40,221 nucleotides of DNA from an uncultured Verrucomicrobia subdivision 3 bacterium. GTDB taxonomy: Bacteria > Verrucomicrobiota > Verrucomicrobiia > Limisphaerales > UBA11358. The translations under genes were made by a program, and so were the position numbers. This document shows, piece after piece, positions 8,910 through 16,596 of the stretch. Under the pieces are notes generated by a model, which was not told where the DNA came from, searched no databases, and saw only the letters and a list, made by a program, of their open reading frames with translations. The first letter of the stretch is position 1, and each line of letters begins with the position of its first letter. Location of the stretch: assembly GCA_903917705.1 (NCBI GenBank), contig CAIXBQ010000035.1:1-40221 (forward strand). Direction: 5' to 3'.

Positions 8910-8979
8910 CTGCCCAAATGCTCGCGTGACGCGACGGGCAGAATACTATTGTCATTCGCGCTTCGCTGTTGGCGAAGCG
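8910..8979 (+). other. Two hairpins upstream of tRNA-Sec
   Basis: Hairpin one pairs CTGCCC (8910-8915) with GGGCAG (8936-8941) around an inner TCGCG-TGA-CGCGA stem. Hairpin two pairs CGCTTCGC (8959-8966) with GCGAAGCG (8972-8979) across TGTTG. Neither is followed by a T tract on the plus strand. They may be processing or termination structures between the 5809 gene and the tRNA. Confidence 0.45.
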
Positions 8980-8988
8980 TCCCGGCGC

Positions 8989-9085
8989 GGAGGTGTGGGG
9001 CGACCTGGTGGCGTCCCTGGTCTTCAAAACCAGTGTGGGGCTCAACAAAGTCCCAGGTGGGTTCGATTCCCATCCACCTCCGCCA
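8989..9085 (+). tRNA. selC: tRNA-Sec (anticodon UCA)
   Basis: 97 nt including an encoded CCA end. The acceptor arm pairs GGAGGTG with CACCTCC, with a non-pairing eighth position (T against C) and discriminator G, as in known tRNA-Sec. The anticodon stem CTGGT/ACCAG encloses CTTCAAA, giving anticodon TCA for UGA. The long variable arm contains TGTGGGGC and GTCCCA, and the T arm is GTGGG-TTCGATT-CCCAT. The D stem is extended, with one imperfect pair. It lies between exported-selenoprotein genes and the CPTU protein, next to selD, selB and selA. Confidence 0.95.
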
Positions 9086-9112
9086 AGTTTTTGAACGCGT
9101 GCCCTGGTTGAG

Positions 9113-9487
9113 ATGATTAAACGTATTCCACAGCCGCCGCTTAACCCCGCCATGCGGGCGCGGGAACGCCATGATTTTTGGCCGGGCTTTGTCGTGGTGC
9201 TGGCTGGGATCATTGTGACATTTTGCGGCGTGCGTCATCTGACCGGCGTGGATACCGTGGACGGAAAAACCGCGTGGGAAAGCCAGTTGGTCAAAGCCTT
9301 CTCATCCGGCGGCCTGGAGTTCCCCGATCAAGTCGCGCCGCCGCCGCCGCCGAAACTCGACGAGGTGGCCGATCCCGGCGCGGCGCTGGATCGCTGGGCA
9401 AAACAACAGGCCAATATCCAGCCACCCGCGTGGAAAATCCGGGTGGATTTGGGCGCCAAAGCGGCCTGCCCGACCTGAATAAAATAA
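9113..9487 (+). CDS. Small membrane-anchored selenoprotein ending C-P-T-U-I-K
   Basis: 124 residues if the UGA at 9476-9478 is Sec122. The apparent stop is followed by ATA AAA TAA, giving a C-terminal CPTUIK with Cys119 and Sec122 in a CxxU arrangement like a C-terminal redox centre. One transmembrane helix (about 24-45, FVVVLAGIIVTFCGV) is followed by a proline-rich linker with a run of five prolines and a short soluble tail, probably periplasmic. The hairpin at 9493-9511 has the same loop and position as those after the other Sec codons, although this gene is unrelated to them. It starts 28 bp after tRNA-Sec and precedes a NapH-like polyferredoxin by 12 bp, so the two probably share a transcript and electron flow. 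If UGA is simply a stop, the protein is three residues shorter. Confidence 0.82.
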
Positions 9488-9511
9488 CTTTCCGGCCACA
9501 TGGCGTGGCCG
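9476..9511 (+). promoter_or_regulatory. Sec UGA codon and SECIS hairpin 3 overlapping the next start codon
   Basis: UGA at 9476-9478; CGGCCAC (9493-9499), loop ATGGC (9500-9504), GTGGCCG (9505-9511): seven Watson-Crick pairs. The loop begins 22 nt after the UGA. The TAA ending the selenoprotein lies before the stem. The loop's ATG is the probable start of the downstream polyferredoxin gene, so SelB binding could compete with or couple to its initiation. Confidence 0.8.
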
Positions 9512-10411
9512 ATTATTCGCATGGAATGTCCCGTTCCCCAATGTTCCGAACGGCTGCCGGCAACGCTGGGCCGCAAGTTGTCACGCTTCCGTCCGTGGGC
9601 GCAGGCCGGCTTTCTCGGCGTGTGGCTCGCGCCGGTGGGGCGCTGGCTGCATGGCATTCCCGGCTGCGTGTTCCATTGTTATTCGTGTCCGCTGTCGTCC
9701 TTCGCCTGCCCGGTGGGCGTGATGGCGAATTATGCGGCGCTGCTGCCAGTGGTCGGGGAAGTGCCCTATCTGCTGATCGGCCTGCTGCTGCTCGTCGGCG
9801 CCGTGAGCGGCTCACTGGTCTGCGGCTGGGCGTGTCCGTTCGGCTTTCTCCAAGACTTGCTCGCCAAAATTACCACCAAAAAAGTCATCCTCCCGCCGTG
9901 GATCGGACACTTTCGTTACGTTGTGCTGGTCGGATTGGTGATTCTGCTGCCGATGATTTTGGGCCACTACGGCATTCCGTTTGAACGCCAGGTGATTTCC
10001 ATCTGCCGCTTGTGTCCCGCCGGCGCGCTCGAAGCTGGCTTGCCCTATTCCGCCCAAAGCCTGCTCGCCGGCAACGGCTGGGTGATGAGCGGACTCAAGA
10101 CGGGGATTCTGATTGCGTTTTTCGCCGCCGCAATTTTTATACACCGTCCGTGGTGCCGGATTTTTTGCCCGCTCGGCGGCCTGCTCGCGCTCTTTAACCG
10201 TTTCAGCCTGTTCCATCTCCGGTTCAATCCGAAGGAGTGTGTCGAGTGCAACCTCTGCCGCAGCCGATGCTCGATGGGGGTGAAGGTGGACCAGACCGTG
10301 AACGTCACCGGCTGCATCCGCTGTCTCGAATGCACCACCTGCGGCGCGCTCGAGCCCGGTTTTGCCCTGCCTGCAACCAATGCTGAACCGCCCAAGCCGC
10401 TGGCTACTTGA
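9500..10411 (+). CDS. NapH/YccM-type membrane polyferredoxin
   Basis: 303 residues from the ATG at 9500; ATG 9521 (MECPVPQ) is an alternative, and neither has a good Shine-Dalgarno. Several hydrophobic helices carry membrane-edge cysteine motifs (CYSCPLSSFACPVG, CGWACPFG, CRIFCPLGG), as in NapH and YccM proteins. The C-terminal part is a ferredoxin-like domain with CVECNLCRSRCSMG and CIRCLECTTCG, suited to two [4Fe-4S] clusters. Such proteins move electrons between quinol or cytoplasmic donors and exported redox partners. The preceding gene encodes a small membrane-anchored CxxU selenoprotein, the likeliest partner here (inference). The 3' end overlaps convergent selD by 8 bp. Confidence 0.88.
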   Translation: MAWPIIRMECPVPQCSERLPATLGRKLSRFRPWAQAGFLGVWLAPVGRWLHGIPGCVFHCYSCPLSSFACPVGVMANYAALLPVVGEVPYLLIGLLLLVGAVSGSLVCGWACPFGFLQDLLAKITTKKVILPPWIGHFRYVVLVGLVILLPMILGHYGIPFERQVISICRLCPAGALEAGLPYSAQSLLAGNGWVMSGLKTGILIAFFAAAIFIHRPWCRIFCPLGGLLALFNRFSLFHLRFNPKECVECNLCRSRCSMGVKVDQTVNVTGCIRCLECTTCGALEPGFALPATNAEPPKPLAT

Positions 10412-11993
10412 GCCGCTCGAGGTTTTCCTGGTAAAACATCTTCACCGGCGCGCCGCCCATCGCAATCGCGCACCACGCTGCCTCGTCCAGTTCCGCCTGC
10501 GAAATACCCATCGCGCGCGCTTTGCGAAAATGCACGTCGAAGCACGGCTGACAGCGGCTGCCCACGACCTGGCTGAACAGGATCAATTCTTTGGTCTGCT
10601 CGCTCAACGCGCCGGCCGCCTGCACCGAACGGATCAGCGCACCAAATGCCTTTTGTGATTCAGCGACCGAGCCGGCCCCTGAATCGTTCTGGAATGCGTC
10701 CGCGCAGCAGCCGTCGCCGTGGGGCGCCGACCCTTTTAGGGTGGTATTCATGGGTTTGATCTGCCGCAGTTGTGTGTCTGGATTTGGATTTGAATGGTTG
10801 GTGGTCGAAAGCAGAATCTTCCCGGCTTCGTCGGCGACAATATGGCCGATGACATAACAGCCCGCGCCGCGCTGGGCCAGCGATTGGCTCAATGTTTCCA
10901 GCCGCTCCGGCGCGATGGCGATCAGCAATCCGCCGGAAGTCTGCGCGTCGAACCCCAGGTTCACCGCCGCCTCGTCCACTCCCGGTGCAATGTGGATGGT
11001 GTCGCCGACATACTCGCGGTTGCGCTCAATCGCGCCAGGGATCACCCCTTGTCGCAGCGCATCGAGCGCGCCGTCAAACGTCGGCAGCGCATTGGAATAT
11101 ATCTCCGCGCCCAGCTGGCTCTGGCGCAGCATCCGCCGCAGGTGAGCGAATAACCCAAAGCCCGTGATATCCGTGCAGGCGGATGCGCCGGCTTCCTTCA
11201 TCGCCTCCGACGCCGCGCGATTCAGGACGGTCATGGATATTTCCGCCGCGGCCATCCCGGCCGGAAAATCGCGTCCGATTTGATGGCAAAAGACCAGCAC
11301 CCCCGTGCCCAGCGGCTTGGTGAGTACCATTACGTCACCCGCATTGGGTTGTTCCAGCGCGGCCGCAACGCTGGGATTGATCAAACCCGTGATTGCAAAG
11401 CCGAGTTTGATCTCGTCGCCCTTGACGCTGTGGCCACCGACGAGTGCAACGCCGGCCTGTTTAAAAACTTCCATCGCGCCGTCGAGCATCTGAAAAATGA
11501 TTTCGCCCGGCATTTTCTCGGAGGGAAACGCCAGCACGCTCAGCGCGGTGCGAGGTTCGCCCCCCATCGCGTAAATGTCCGAAAGGCAATTTGCCGCGCA
11601 AATCTTTCCAAACAGCCGCGCGTCGTCCACGCACGGCGTGAACACGTCCACCGTTTGCACGAGGCAGAGATCCTCCGAGATCCGGTAAATCGCCGCATCG
11701 TCGGCAGCGGCCAAGCCGGAAATCACGGCCGGGTCTTCCACCTCCGGCAGCCGCGCCAACACCGCGTCAAGCTCGGCGGGCGATATTTTTGAGGCGCAGC
11801 CGGCATTGCGCACATGCTGCGTCAACTTCACCTGCGCCGCCTCCACCGGCTCCGGGCGCTCGCCGGCGCAGGGGCAGATATTTTGCTCCCGCAACACGTC
11901 GCAGGGACAAGGCCGCCGCACGTCGCAGATGCAGTGGCCCAAAAGCTGGGAGCGCTCCATCACGCGCCGGCGCTTGGCAAAATCAATTTTCAT
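10404..11993 (-). CDS. selD: Selenide, water dikinase fused to an AhpD/CMD domain
   Basis: Makes selenophosphate for Sec-tRNA synthesis. The 529-residue protein has three parts. Residues 1-50 form an unusual Cys-rich segment (C21, C23, C29, C31, C40, C42: CIC, CPC and CPCAG). Residues 55-410 are a SelD core, with the catalytic Cys66 and Lys69 in GCASKISP (E. coli has GCGCK, so the second Cys is Ser), SDIYAMGG, GGHSVKGDE, TDITGFGLFAHL and the late DAQTSGGLL. Residues 415-529 form an AhpD/carboxymuconolactone-decarboxylase-like domain with redox C481-Q-P-C484. An internal ATG at residue 415 has no obvious ribosome site, so a true fusion is preferred. The start overlaps the selB stop as ATGA. 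Confidence 0.93.
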   Translation of the reverse strand: MKIDFAKRRRVMERSQLLGHCICDVRRPCPCDVLREQNICPCAGERPEPVEAAQVKLTQHVRNAGCASKISPAELDAVLARLPEVEDPAVISGLAAADDAAIYRISEDLCLVQTVDVFTPCVDDARLFGKICAANCLSDIYAMGGEPRTALSVLAFPSEKMPGEIIFQMLDGAMEVFKQAGVALVGGHSVKGDEIKLGFAITGLINPSVAAALEQPNAGDVMVLTKPLGTGVLVFCHQIGRDFPAGMAAAEISMTVLNRAASEAMKEAGASACTDITGFGLFAHLRRMLRQSQLGAEIYSNALPTFDGALDALRQGVIPGAIERNREYVGDTIHIAPGVDEAAVNLGFDAQTSGGLLIAIAPERLETLSQSLAQRGAGCYVIGHIVADEAGKILLSTTNHSNPNPDTQLRQIKPMNTTLKGSAPHGDGCCADAFQNDSGAGSVAESQKAFGALIRSVQAAGALSEQTKELILFSQVVGSRCQPCFDVHFRKARAMGISQAELDEAAWCAIAMGGAPVKMFYQENLERLK

Positions 11994-13936
11994 GACAATA
12001 GTTTTTTGGCTTCCGCGCCTGGCGTGCGGTTGTTGCCGGTGCGGACGGTAAACCGGATTTTATCGAGATGATCCACCAGCGGCACGGCGAACTTGCGGCT
12101 CACGCCGAGCGCATCACGGAAATCCATCGTGGAAAATGCCGGCGTTTTTTGGAAAAGTTTCAGCGCGGCTCGCTTGCCGGCTTCCACGGCGTCGCGATGC
12201 ATCCATATTTTTTCGTCCAGTCGCACCAGCACGCTGCGCTCCGCAAGCAGTTTCACGAGCGCCGCCAGACGCGGCGGCGGCTCACCCAGCGCCGCCGCCA
12301 GTTCATCCAGATTTGGCGGCGCCCAGCCGGCGGATTGCAATTTCGCGGCGATCCGATCGCACGCCTTTTGGTCGCGCTCCGGAAGCCATGAACTCCAGCC
12401 CGCCTTCGCCATCAGGGTTCCGTTGCGTTCGAGCCGTTTTGACTGAAGCAGCGATTCCGCCGCCGCGTCCAGAAAAACCGGATCGGTTTTGAGGGTCGAT
12501 CGCAGTTCTTCACGGCTGAGGCCGGCGCGCTCCGGATTGGCGTCGTGGAATTTCTGGATGGCGGCGAGCACGTTTTCCGCCAGCGCCTGAAGCACCGTGC
12601 CATGAATCCAGCCGCCGCCGCCGGCAACGATGAGTTTTTCCGCACGCAGCTGGTCCAGCGCGGCCGCAATTTCCTCAGGGCGATTCCAGCACTTCTTACG
12701 GAGGCTGGCGACGGTGGCGGGCGACTCGCTTTCGCGAACCATCTGTTCGCACCAGCGCAGCGGATTGGTGATGGCCTCGCGCCGGGCGGCAAGCAGGTCG
12801 AGCGTCCATTGTTTTTTGCGGCGCAGGCGCGTGTTGCTCAGGCCCAGGATCTGTCCGCCGCCGATGGTCGTCAGCCCCCCGCCGCCCGCGCCGGCGATGT
12901 TGGCCCGCACGACATACCGTTCGCCGGTCACGAGCGGTATCGGCGAGGCGAGGCGAAGCTGGACAAATTGTTTTTGTCCGCCCGTCATCCTGGTGCCATC
13001 CAGCATCGCCAGCCGCGCCATGACGGAAGCGGTGCCGACATGCAACTGCACTTCAAGGTAGTCCTCGATTTCGGCAGATATGGACTTCAGGATCTGCAAT
13101 TCCGCCTCGGCCATCGTGACCGGCTCGAAAGAATCTGATCCGCAAAGCACCGTGCCCCGCCGCGCGGTATCGTTATCCAGCTCCGGGATGTTTAGCGCGA
13201 TGCATTCGCCGGCGTTGCCTTCCGCGGCGGTTTCGCCATAGACCTGCATCTTGCGAACATGTCCGTGCTTCCCGGCGGGAAGCAGCATGATTTCATCATC
13301 GGGGCAAACCCGCCCGTGCGTGGGAATGCCGGTGATGACCGTGCCCGCGCCGCGGATGGTGAATGAATCCTCAACCCACATACGGAATAACCCGTCACAC
13401 TCGCGTTCGCCGCAGGCGTTCACGACCTGGTTCAGCGAATCAAAAAAACCATCATAGCCTTCGCCGGTGAGGTTCGAAATCGGGCAAATCGGCGCGTTGG
13501 CCAGAAACGTATCCGCCAGCAACCGGCGCAAATCCCGGATCACATGATCCCGGCGCCCGGCGTCCGCCAGGTCGGTTTTCGTCAGCGCCACCAGCCCGTG
13601 ACGCAAGCCCATCAGCGTGAGAATGTGCAGATGCTCATGGGTTTGCGGCATGATCCCGTCATCGGCCGCGACCACGAAAATGACGACATCGATGCCGTGC
13701 GCGCCGGCAACCATGTTCCGGATGAAATCCACATGACCCGGTACGTCCACAATGCCGACCACGCGTTTGTCCGCAAGCTGGCAGGGGGCGAAGCCGAGAT
13801 CAATCGTGAGGCCGCGCTGTTTTTCCTCGGCCAGCGTGTCGGTTTCACAGCCGGTGAGCAGCTTCACCAGCGCGCTCTTGCCGTGGTCCACATGCCCCGC
13901 CGTGCCAAGCATGATATTGCGGCGAACGGCGATCAT
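11990..13936 (-). CDS. selB: Selenocysteine-specific elongation factor SelB
   Basis: 648 residues. It delivers Sec-tRNA to UGA codons and binds the SECIS hairpin. The N-terminal GTPase shows [16 protein letters not shown] (G1), RGLTIDLGF (switch I), DVPGHVDF (G3) and TKTD (G4), followed by beta-barrel domains. The last 250 residues are the winged-helix region expected to hold RNA contacts (for example [13 protein letters not shown] and [20 protein letters not shown]). The start at 13936 overlaps the selA stop as ATGA; an internal ATG eight codons on (MLGTAGHV) would match E. coli SelB more closely. The RNA-binding domain would have to recognise the (A/U)UGGC loops found here. Confidence 0.96.
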   Translation of the reverse strand: MIAVRRNIMLGTAGHVDHGKSALVKLLTGCETDTLAEEKQRGLTIDLGFAPCQLADKRVVGIVDVPGHVDFIRNMVAGAHGIDVVIFVVAADDGIMPQTHEHLHILTLMGLRHGLVALTKTDLADAGRRDHVIRDLRRLLADTFLANAPICPISNLTGEGYDGFFDSLNQVVNACGERECDGLFRMWVEDSFTIRGAGTVITGIPTHGRVCPDDEIMLLPAGKHGHVRKMQVYGETAAEGNAGECIALNIPELDNDTARRGTVLCGSDSFEPVTMAEAELQILKSISAEIEDYLEVQLHVGTASVMARLAMLDGTRMTGGQKQFVQLRLASPIPLVTGERYVVRANIAGAGGGGLTTIGGGQILGLSNTRLRRKKQWTLDLLAARREAITNPLRWCEQMVRESESPATVASLRKKCWNRPEEIAAALDQLRAEKLIVAGGGGWIHGTVLQALAENVLAAIQKFHDANPERAGLSREELRSTLKTDPVFLDAAAESLLQSKRLERNGTLMAKAGWSSWLPERDQKACDRIAAKLQSAGWAPPNLDELAAALGEPPPRLAALVKLLAERSVLVRLDEKIWMHRDAVEAGKRAALKLFQKTPAFSTMDFRDALGVSRKFAVPLVDHLDKIRFTVRTGNNRTPGAEAKKLLS

Positions 13937-15330
13937 GCGGCGATCCGTCCCATCGCCGCAGCGACCAGCGGCACTTGTTCATCGGTCAGGGTACGGACAT
14001 CGAGCCGCACGCGGTCAGCCTCGATGCGGCTGAAAACGCAGGCGTCATCCAGCCGCAGCCGCTGGGACAAGTCGCCGGCGCTCAGGTCGGGTAGGGAAAC
14101 CGCCACGGCAAAACTCGGAATCGCCTCGGTCGGTAATGAGCCGCTGCCGAGAAACGCCTCGCTTTCGCGGATTTCAGTTCTGATTCTGGGCTCGGCGGCG
14201 GCAATCAGGCGTGCGAGTTTTTTGGCGCGCGATTTTAAATCCGCCATCGGAGTGGCCATCATCCGATAAGTCGGGTGCTCGCTTCGCAACCGCGCCGGGT
14301 CGCGGAACAGCTGCAGCGTCCGTTCCAGCACCATCAGGCAGGTCTTATCCACGCGGACGGCGCGCATCAGCGGATGTTTGCGCAGTTTGTCAATCAGGAG
14401 TTTTTTGCCGACGATAATGCCGCTCTGGCCCGCGCCGATGAGTTTGTCGCCGCTGAATAAAACAACATCAGCGCCCGCTTCGATAGATTCGCGCACGGTT
14501 GGCTCATGCGGCAAACCGAATTGTTCCAAGCTCACCAGCGCGCCCGCTCCGAGATCGTCGATCAAGGTCAAATTGCGGCGACGGCACAGTTCCGCCAGCT
14601 CGCGCAACGACACTTCGCTGGTGAAGCCGACCACCCGGTAATTGCTCGGATGCGCCCGCAGAATGGCCGACGTGTTTTCCGTGACGGCTTTCTCATAATC
14701 TCTGGGATGGGTGCGGTTGGTCGCCCCGACTTCGACAAGGCGCGCACCGCTTTGCGCCATCACATCCGGCAGCCGGAACGACCCGCCGATTTCGATGAGC
14801 TGTCCGCGCGAGACAATGACTTCCTTCTGCGCCACCAGCGCCGCCAGCGCGAGCATTGTGGCGGCGGCGTTGTTGTTGACGACAGTCGCCGCTTCTGCGC
14901 CGGTCAGCTCCGTCAAAATGTATTCCACCAATTCATCCCGCTCGGTGCGTTCGCCGGTTTCGCGGTCCACGGCCAGGGTGCAATAACCTTTCAGTTCGCC
15001 GAGCATCGAATCCACCACGCCGCATGAAATAACCGCGCGGCCCAACCCGGTATGCAAAATAATGCCGGTGGCATTGATGGCTTCGCGCACCTTCGGCCTG
15101 ATGGCGCAGCTCAGTTTCTTCTCTGCCCGGGCCAAGACATCAGCGGCGGGGACGCCGCCGCTGCGCGACCCGGTCAGGATCTCCTCCCGCAATTCCGCCA
15201 GAGCGCGACGGAGACATTCGGTGACGAGCGGTTGTGGATGCTGCCGCAGCCAGCCAGCGATGGTTTCGTTTTTCAGCAATTCGGTGATTGCTGGAAGCGT
15301 TCGGAGCAATTCCTGTTTTTGGTCCGGCAT
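13933..15330 (-). CDS. selA: L-seryl-tRNA(Sec) selenium transferase
   Basis: 465 residues, the usual size. PLP enzyme converting Ser-tRNA-Sec to Sec-tRNA-Sec with selenophosphate. Recognisable blocks are INATGIILHTGLGRA, VVNNNAAATMLAL, LIDDLGAGAL and the PLP-lysine segment FSGDKLIGAGQSGI. The N-terminal domain (RTLPAITELL) matches bacterial SelA. First gene of selA-selB-selD, joined by ATGA overlaps. The upstream 156 bp separates it from a divergent gene that is itself a candidate selenoprotein, so the two may share a bidirectional regulatory region. No strong Shine-Dalgarno is seen before the ATG at 15330. Confidence 0.96.
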   Translation of the reverse strand: MPDQKQELLRTLPAITELLKNETIAGWLRQHPQPLVTECLRRALAELREEILTGSRSGGVPAADVLARAEKKLSCAIRPKVREAINATGIILHTGLGRAVISCGVVDSMLGELKGYCTLAVDRETGERTERDELVEYILTELTGAEAATVVNNNAAATMLALAALVAQKEVIVSRGQLIEIGGSFRLPDVMAQSGARLVEVGATNRTHPRDYEKAVTENTSAILRAHPSNYRVVGFTSEVSLRELAELCRRRNLTLIDDLGAGALVSLEQFGLPHEPTVRESIEAGADVVLFSGDKLIGAGQSGIIVGKKLLIDKLRKHPLMRAVRVDKTCLMVLERTLQLFRDPARLRSEHPTYRMMATPMADLKSRAKKLARLIAAAEPRIRTEIRESEAFLGSGSLPTEAIPSFAVAVSLPDLSAGDLSQRLRLDDACVFSRIEADRVRLDVRTLTDEQVPLVAAAMGRIAA

Positions 15331-15486
15331 ATAGCTGAATTTACGACAGCGCTGGTTATAATAAGGCGTGACGGGAGTAAGATGACTTTCCGCTGCGCCG
15401 GGGTCAATCTTCGTTCGGCCTGAAGCAGATCGGGCCCGCCCTCAATCCCATTGACGCAGCGCGGTAAAACGTGAAAGATTGCCCCC

Positions 15487-15801
15487 ATGGAAGCGAGCCA
15501 TCAAATTCCGCCTGAACCAGGCGGGCCGCAAACGAGCACGGGGCGAATCGGCCTGGGCTTGTCCCTGGTTGCGCCAGTGACGATAGCGCTGATGATGTTG
15601 CTGCATCCGGGATGAGGTTCGCCCATCACAGCCCTTGGCGGGCTGACAATCCTCGTGACGCCTCCGATTGCGCTGGCCGTCAGCATCATCGCATGGGTCA
15701 GAAACGCGAGCCGGCTCGCCGCCATGGCGGGCACGCTGATCAGCAGCTCGATCATCCTGTTGTTTCTCTTCGGCCTGCTGCTGTCGTCGCTCTGCCGGTG
15801 A
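15487..15801 (+). CDS. Candidate 104-residue membrane selenoprotein (Sec43)
   Basis: An ATG at 15487 opens 42 codons (MEASHQIPPEPGG...), then UGA at 15613-15615, then 61 codons to TGA at 15799. Treating UGA as Sec gives a compact protein with three hydrophobic segments, around residues 20-40 (IGLGLSLVAPVTIALMMLL), 50-67 (GGLTILVTPPIALAVSII) and 77-101 (MAGTLISSSIILLFLFGLLL). Hydrophobic helices lie on both sides of the UGA in the same frame. The Sec sits in LHPG-U-GSP at a membrane edge; the only Cys is at 103. A hairpin of the local SECIS type follows. The gene exactly fills the gap between selA (divergent) and the activator gene (convergent, 9 bp away). Alternatives are a nonsense-mutated pseudogene or a sequencing error at a Trp codon. 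Confidence 0.72.
15613..15645 (+). promoter_or_regulatory. Sec UGA codon and SECIS hairpin 4
   Basis: UGA at 15613-15615; CAGCCC (15629-15634), loop TTGGC (15635-15639), GGGCTG (15640-15645): six Watson-Crick pairs, loop beginning 20 nt after the UGA. The loop falls in a different codon phase and encodes different residues than in the other genes, so its similarity is not explained by protein homology. Confidence 0.75.
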
Positions 15802-15810
15802 CCCGGCGGC

Positions 15811-16596
15811 TCACGGTTTTCCCTGGCCCCGCGTGCCGGCAAGCACGGCCGCCCCCAGCGCGCCGGTGAATTGTGGTTGCGGCGCGACGCGGACCGGACA
15901 CGCCAGAACCTCCTCCAGCGCGCGCGCCATGCCGGACTGCAACGCGACCCCGCCGGTAAAAAAAACCGGCGGCGAGATGAATCGACCGGCCAGCGCCGCG
16001 ACCCGTGTGGCAATGGAATTTTGCACGCCGGCCACCACGTCCGGCAACGGCTTCCCGTCGGCCAGCAGGCCGATGATTTCCGTCTCCGCGAACACCACGC
16101 ACATGTTGCTGATAATTGCCGGCTTTGTGCTTTGTTGCGCAAGCATCGAAAGTTTTTCCCAATCCATGTCCAGCCGCAGCGCAACCATTTCCAAAAAACG
16201 CCCCGTGCCGGCGGCGCACCGGTCGTTCATCGAAAAATCGCGAACACGGCCGCCCTCTTCGAGGCTGATGACCTTGCTGTCCTGGCCGCCGATTTCGATG
16301 ATCGTGCGCGCGTCCGGCGCGAGCCGATGGACCCCGCGGGCGTGGCAGGTAATTTCCGTTATGGTGGTATCGGCGAAGCGGATGGCGTTGCGCCCGTAGC
16401 CGGTGGCGACAACCCCGGAAATCTTTGAGCGTTCCAGCCCCGCTTCGCGCAGCAACTTGTCAAAAAGTTCAGCCGCTAACCGCTCCTGTTCCACGCCCTG
16501 GTCGGCCAGGCCGGATGCAAGCGTTCGATTTTGGCTGGTGTCGAACAACACCGCCTTGATGGAACGCGAACCCGCGTCGATGCCGGCGTAAATCAT
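15811..16596 (-). CDS. BadF/HgdC-type ATPase activator of 2-hydroxyacyl-CoA dehydratase family
   Basis: 261 residues, the usual length for HgdC and YjiL. ASKHA-fold ATPase: GIDAGSRSIKAVLFDT (phosphate 1), EIGGQDSKVISLEEGG (phosphate 2) and PVFFTGGVALQSG (adenosine). The two cluster-ligand cysteines of the homodimer are in NDRCAAGTGRFLE and NMCVVFAE. Such activators couple ATP hydrolysis to injection of a low-potential electron into an iron-sulfur partner. It is the last gene of a five-gene operon and overlaps the preceding stop as ATGA; the three iron-sulfur partners are encoded upstream in the same transcript. Confidence 0.94.
   Translation of the reverse strand: MIYAGIDAGSRSIKAVLFDTSQNRTLASGLADQGVEQERLAAELFDKLLREAGLERSKISGVVATGYGRNAIRFADTTITEITCHARGVHRLAPDARTIIEIGGQDSKVISLEEGGRVRDFSMNDRCAAGTGRFLEMVALRLDMDWEKLSMLAQQSTKPAIISNMCVVFAETEIIGLLADGKPLPDVVAGVQNSIATRVAALAGRFISPPVFFTGGVALQSGMARALEEVLACPVRVAPQPQFTGALGAAVLAGTRGQGKP

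Noticed and set aside
8872..8910. Sec decoding of the TGA ending the 5809 gene
   Set aside because: No hairpin of the local type follows at the right distance, and the frame closes after ten codons.
15721..15745. CATGGCG sequence inside the 15487 gene as a second SECIS
   Set aside because: Its flanks pair for only two bases and no in-frame UGA lies 20 nt upstream.
15752..16219. Long minus-strand frame overlapping the activator gene
   Set aside because: The activator in another frame has all family motifs; this frame is a GC-driven shadow.
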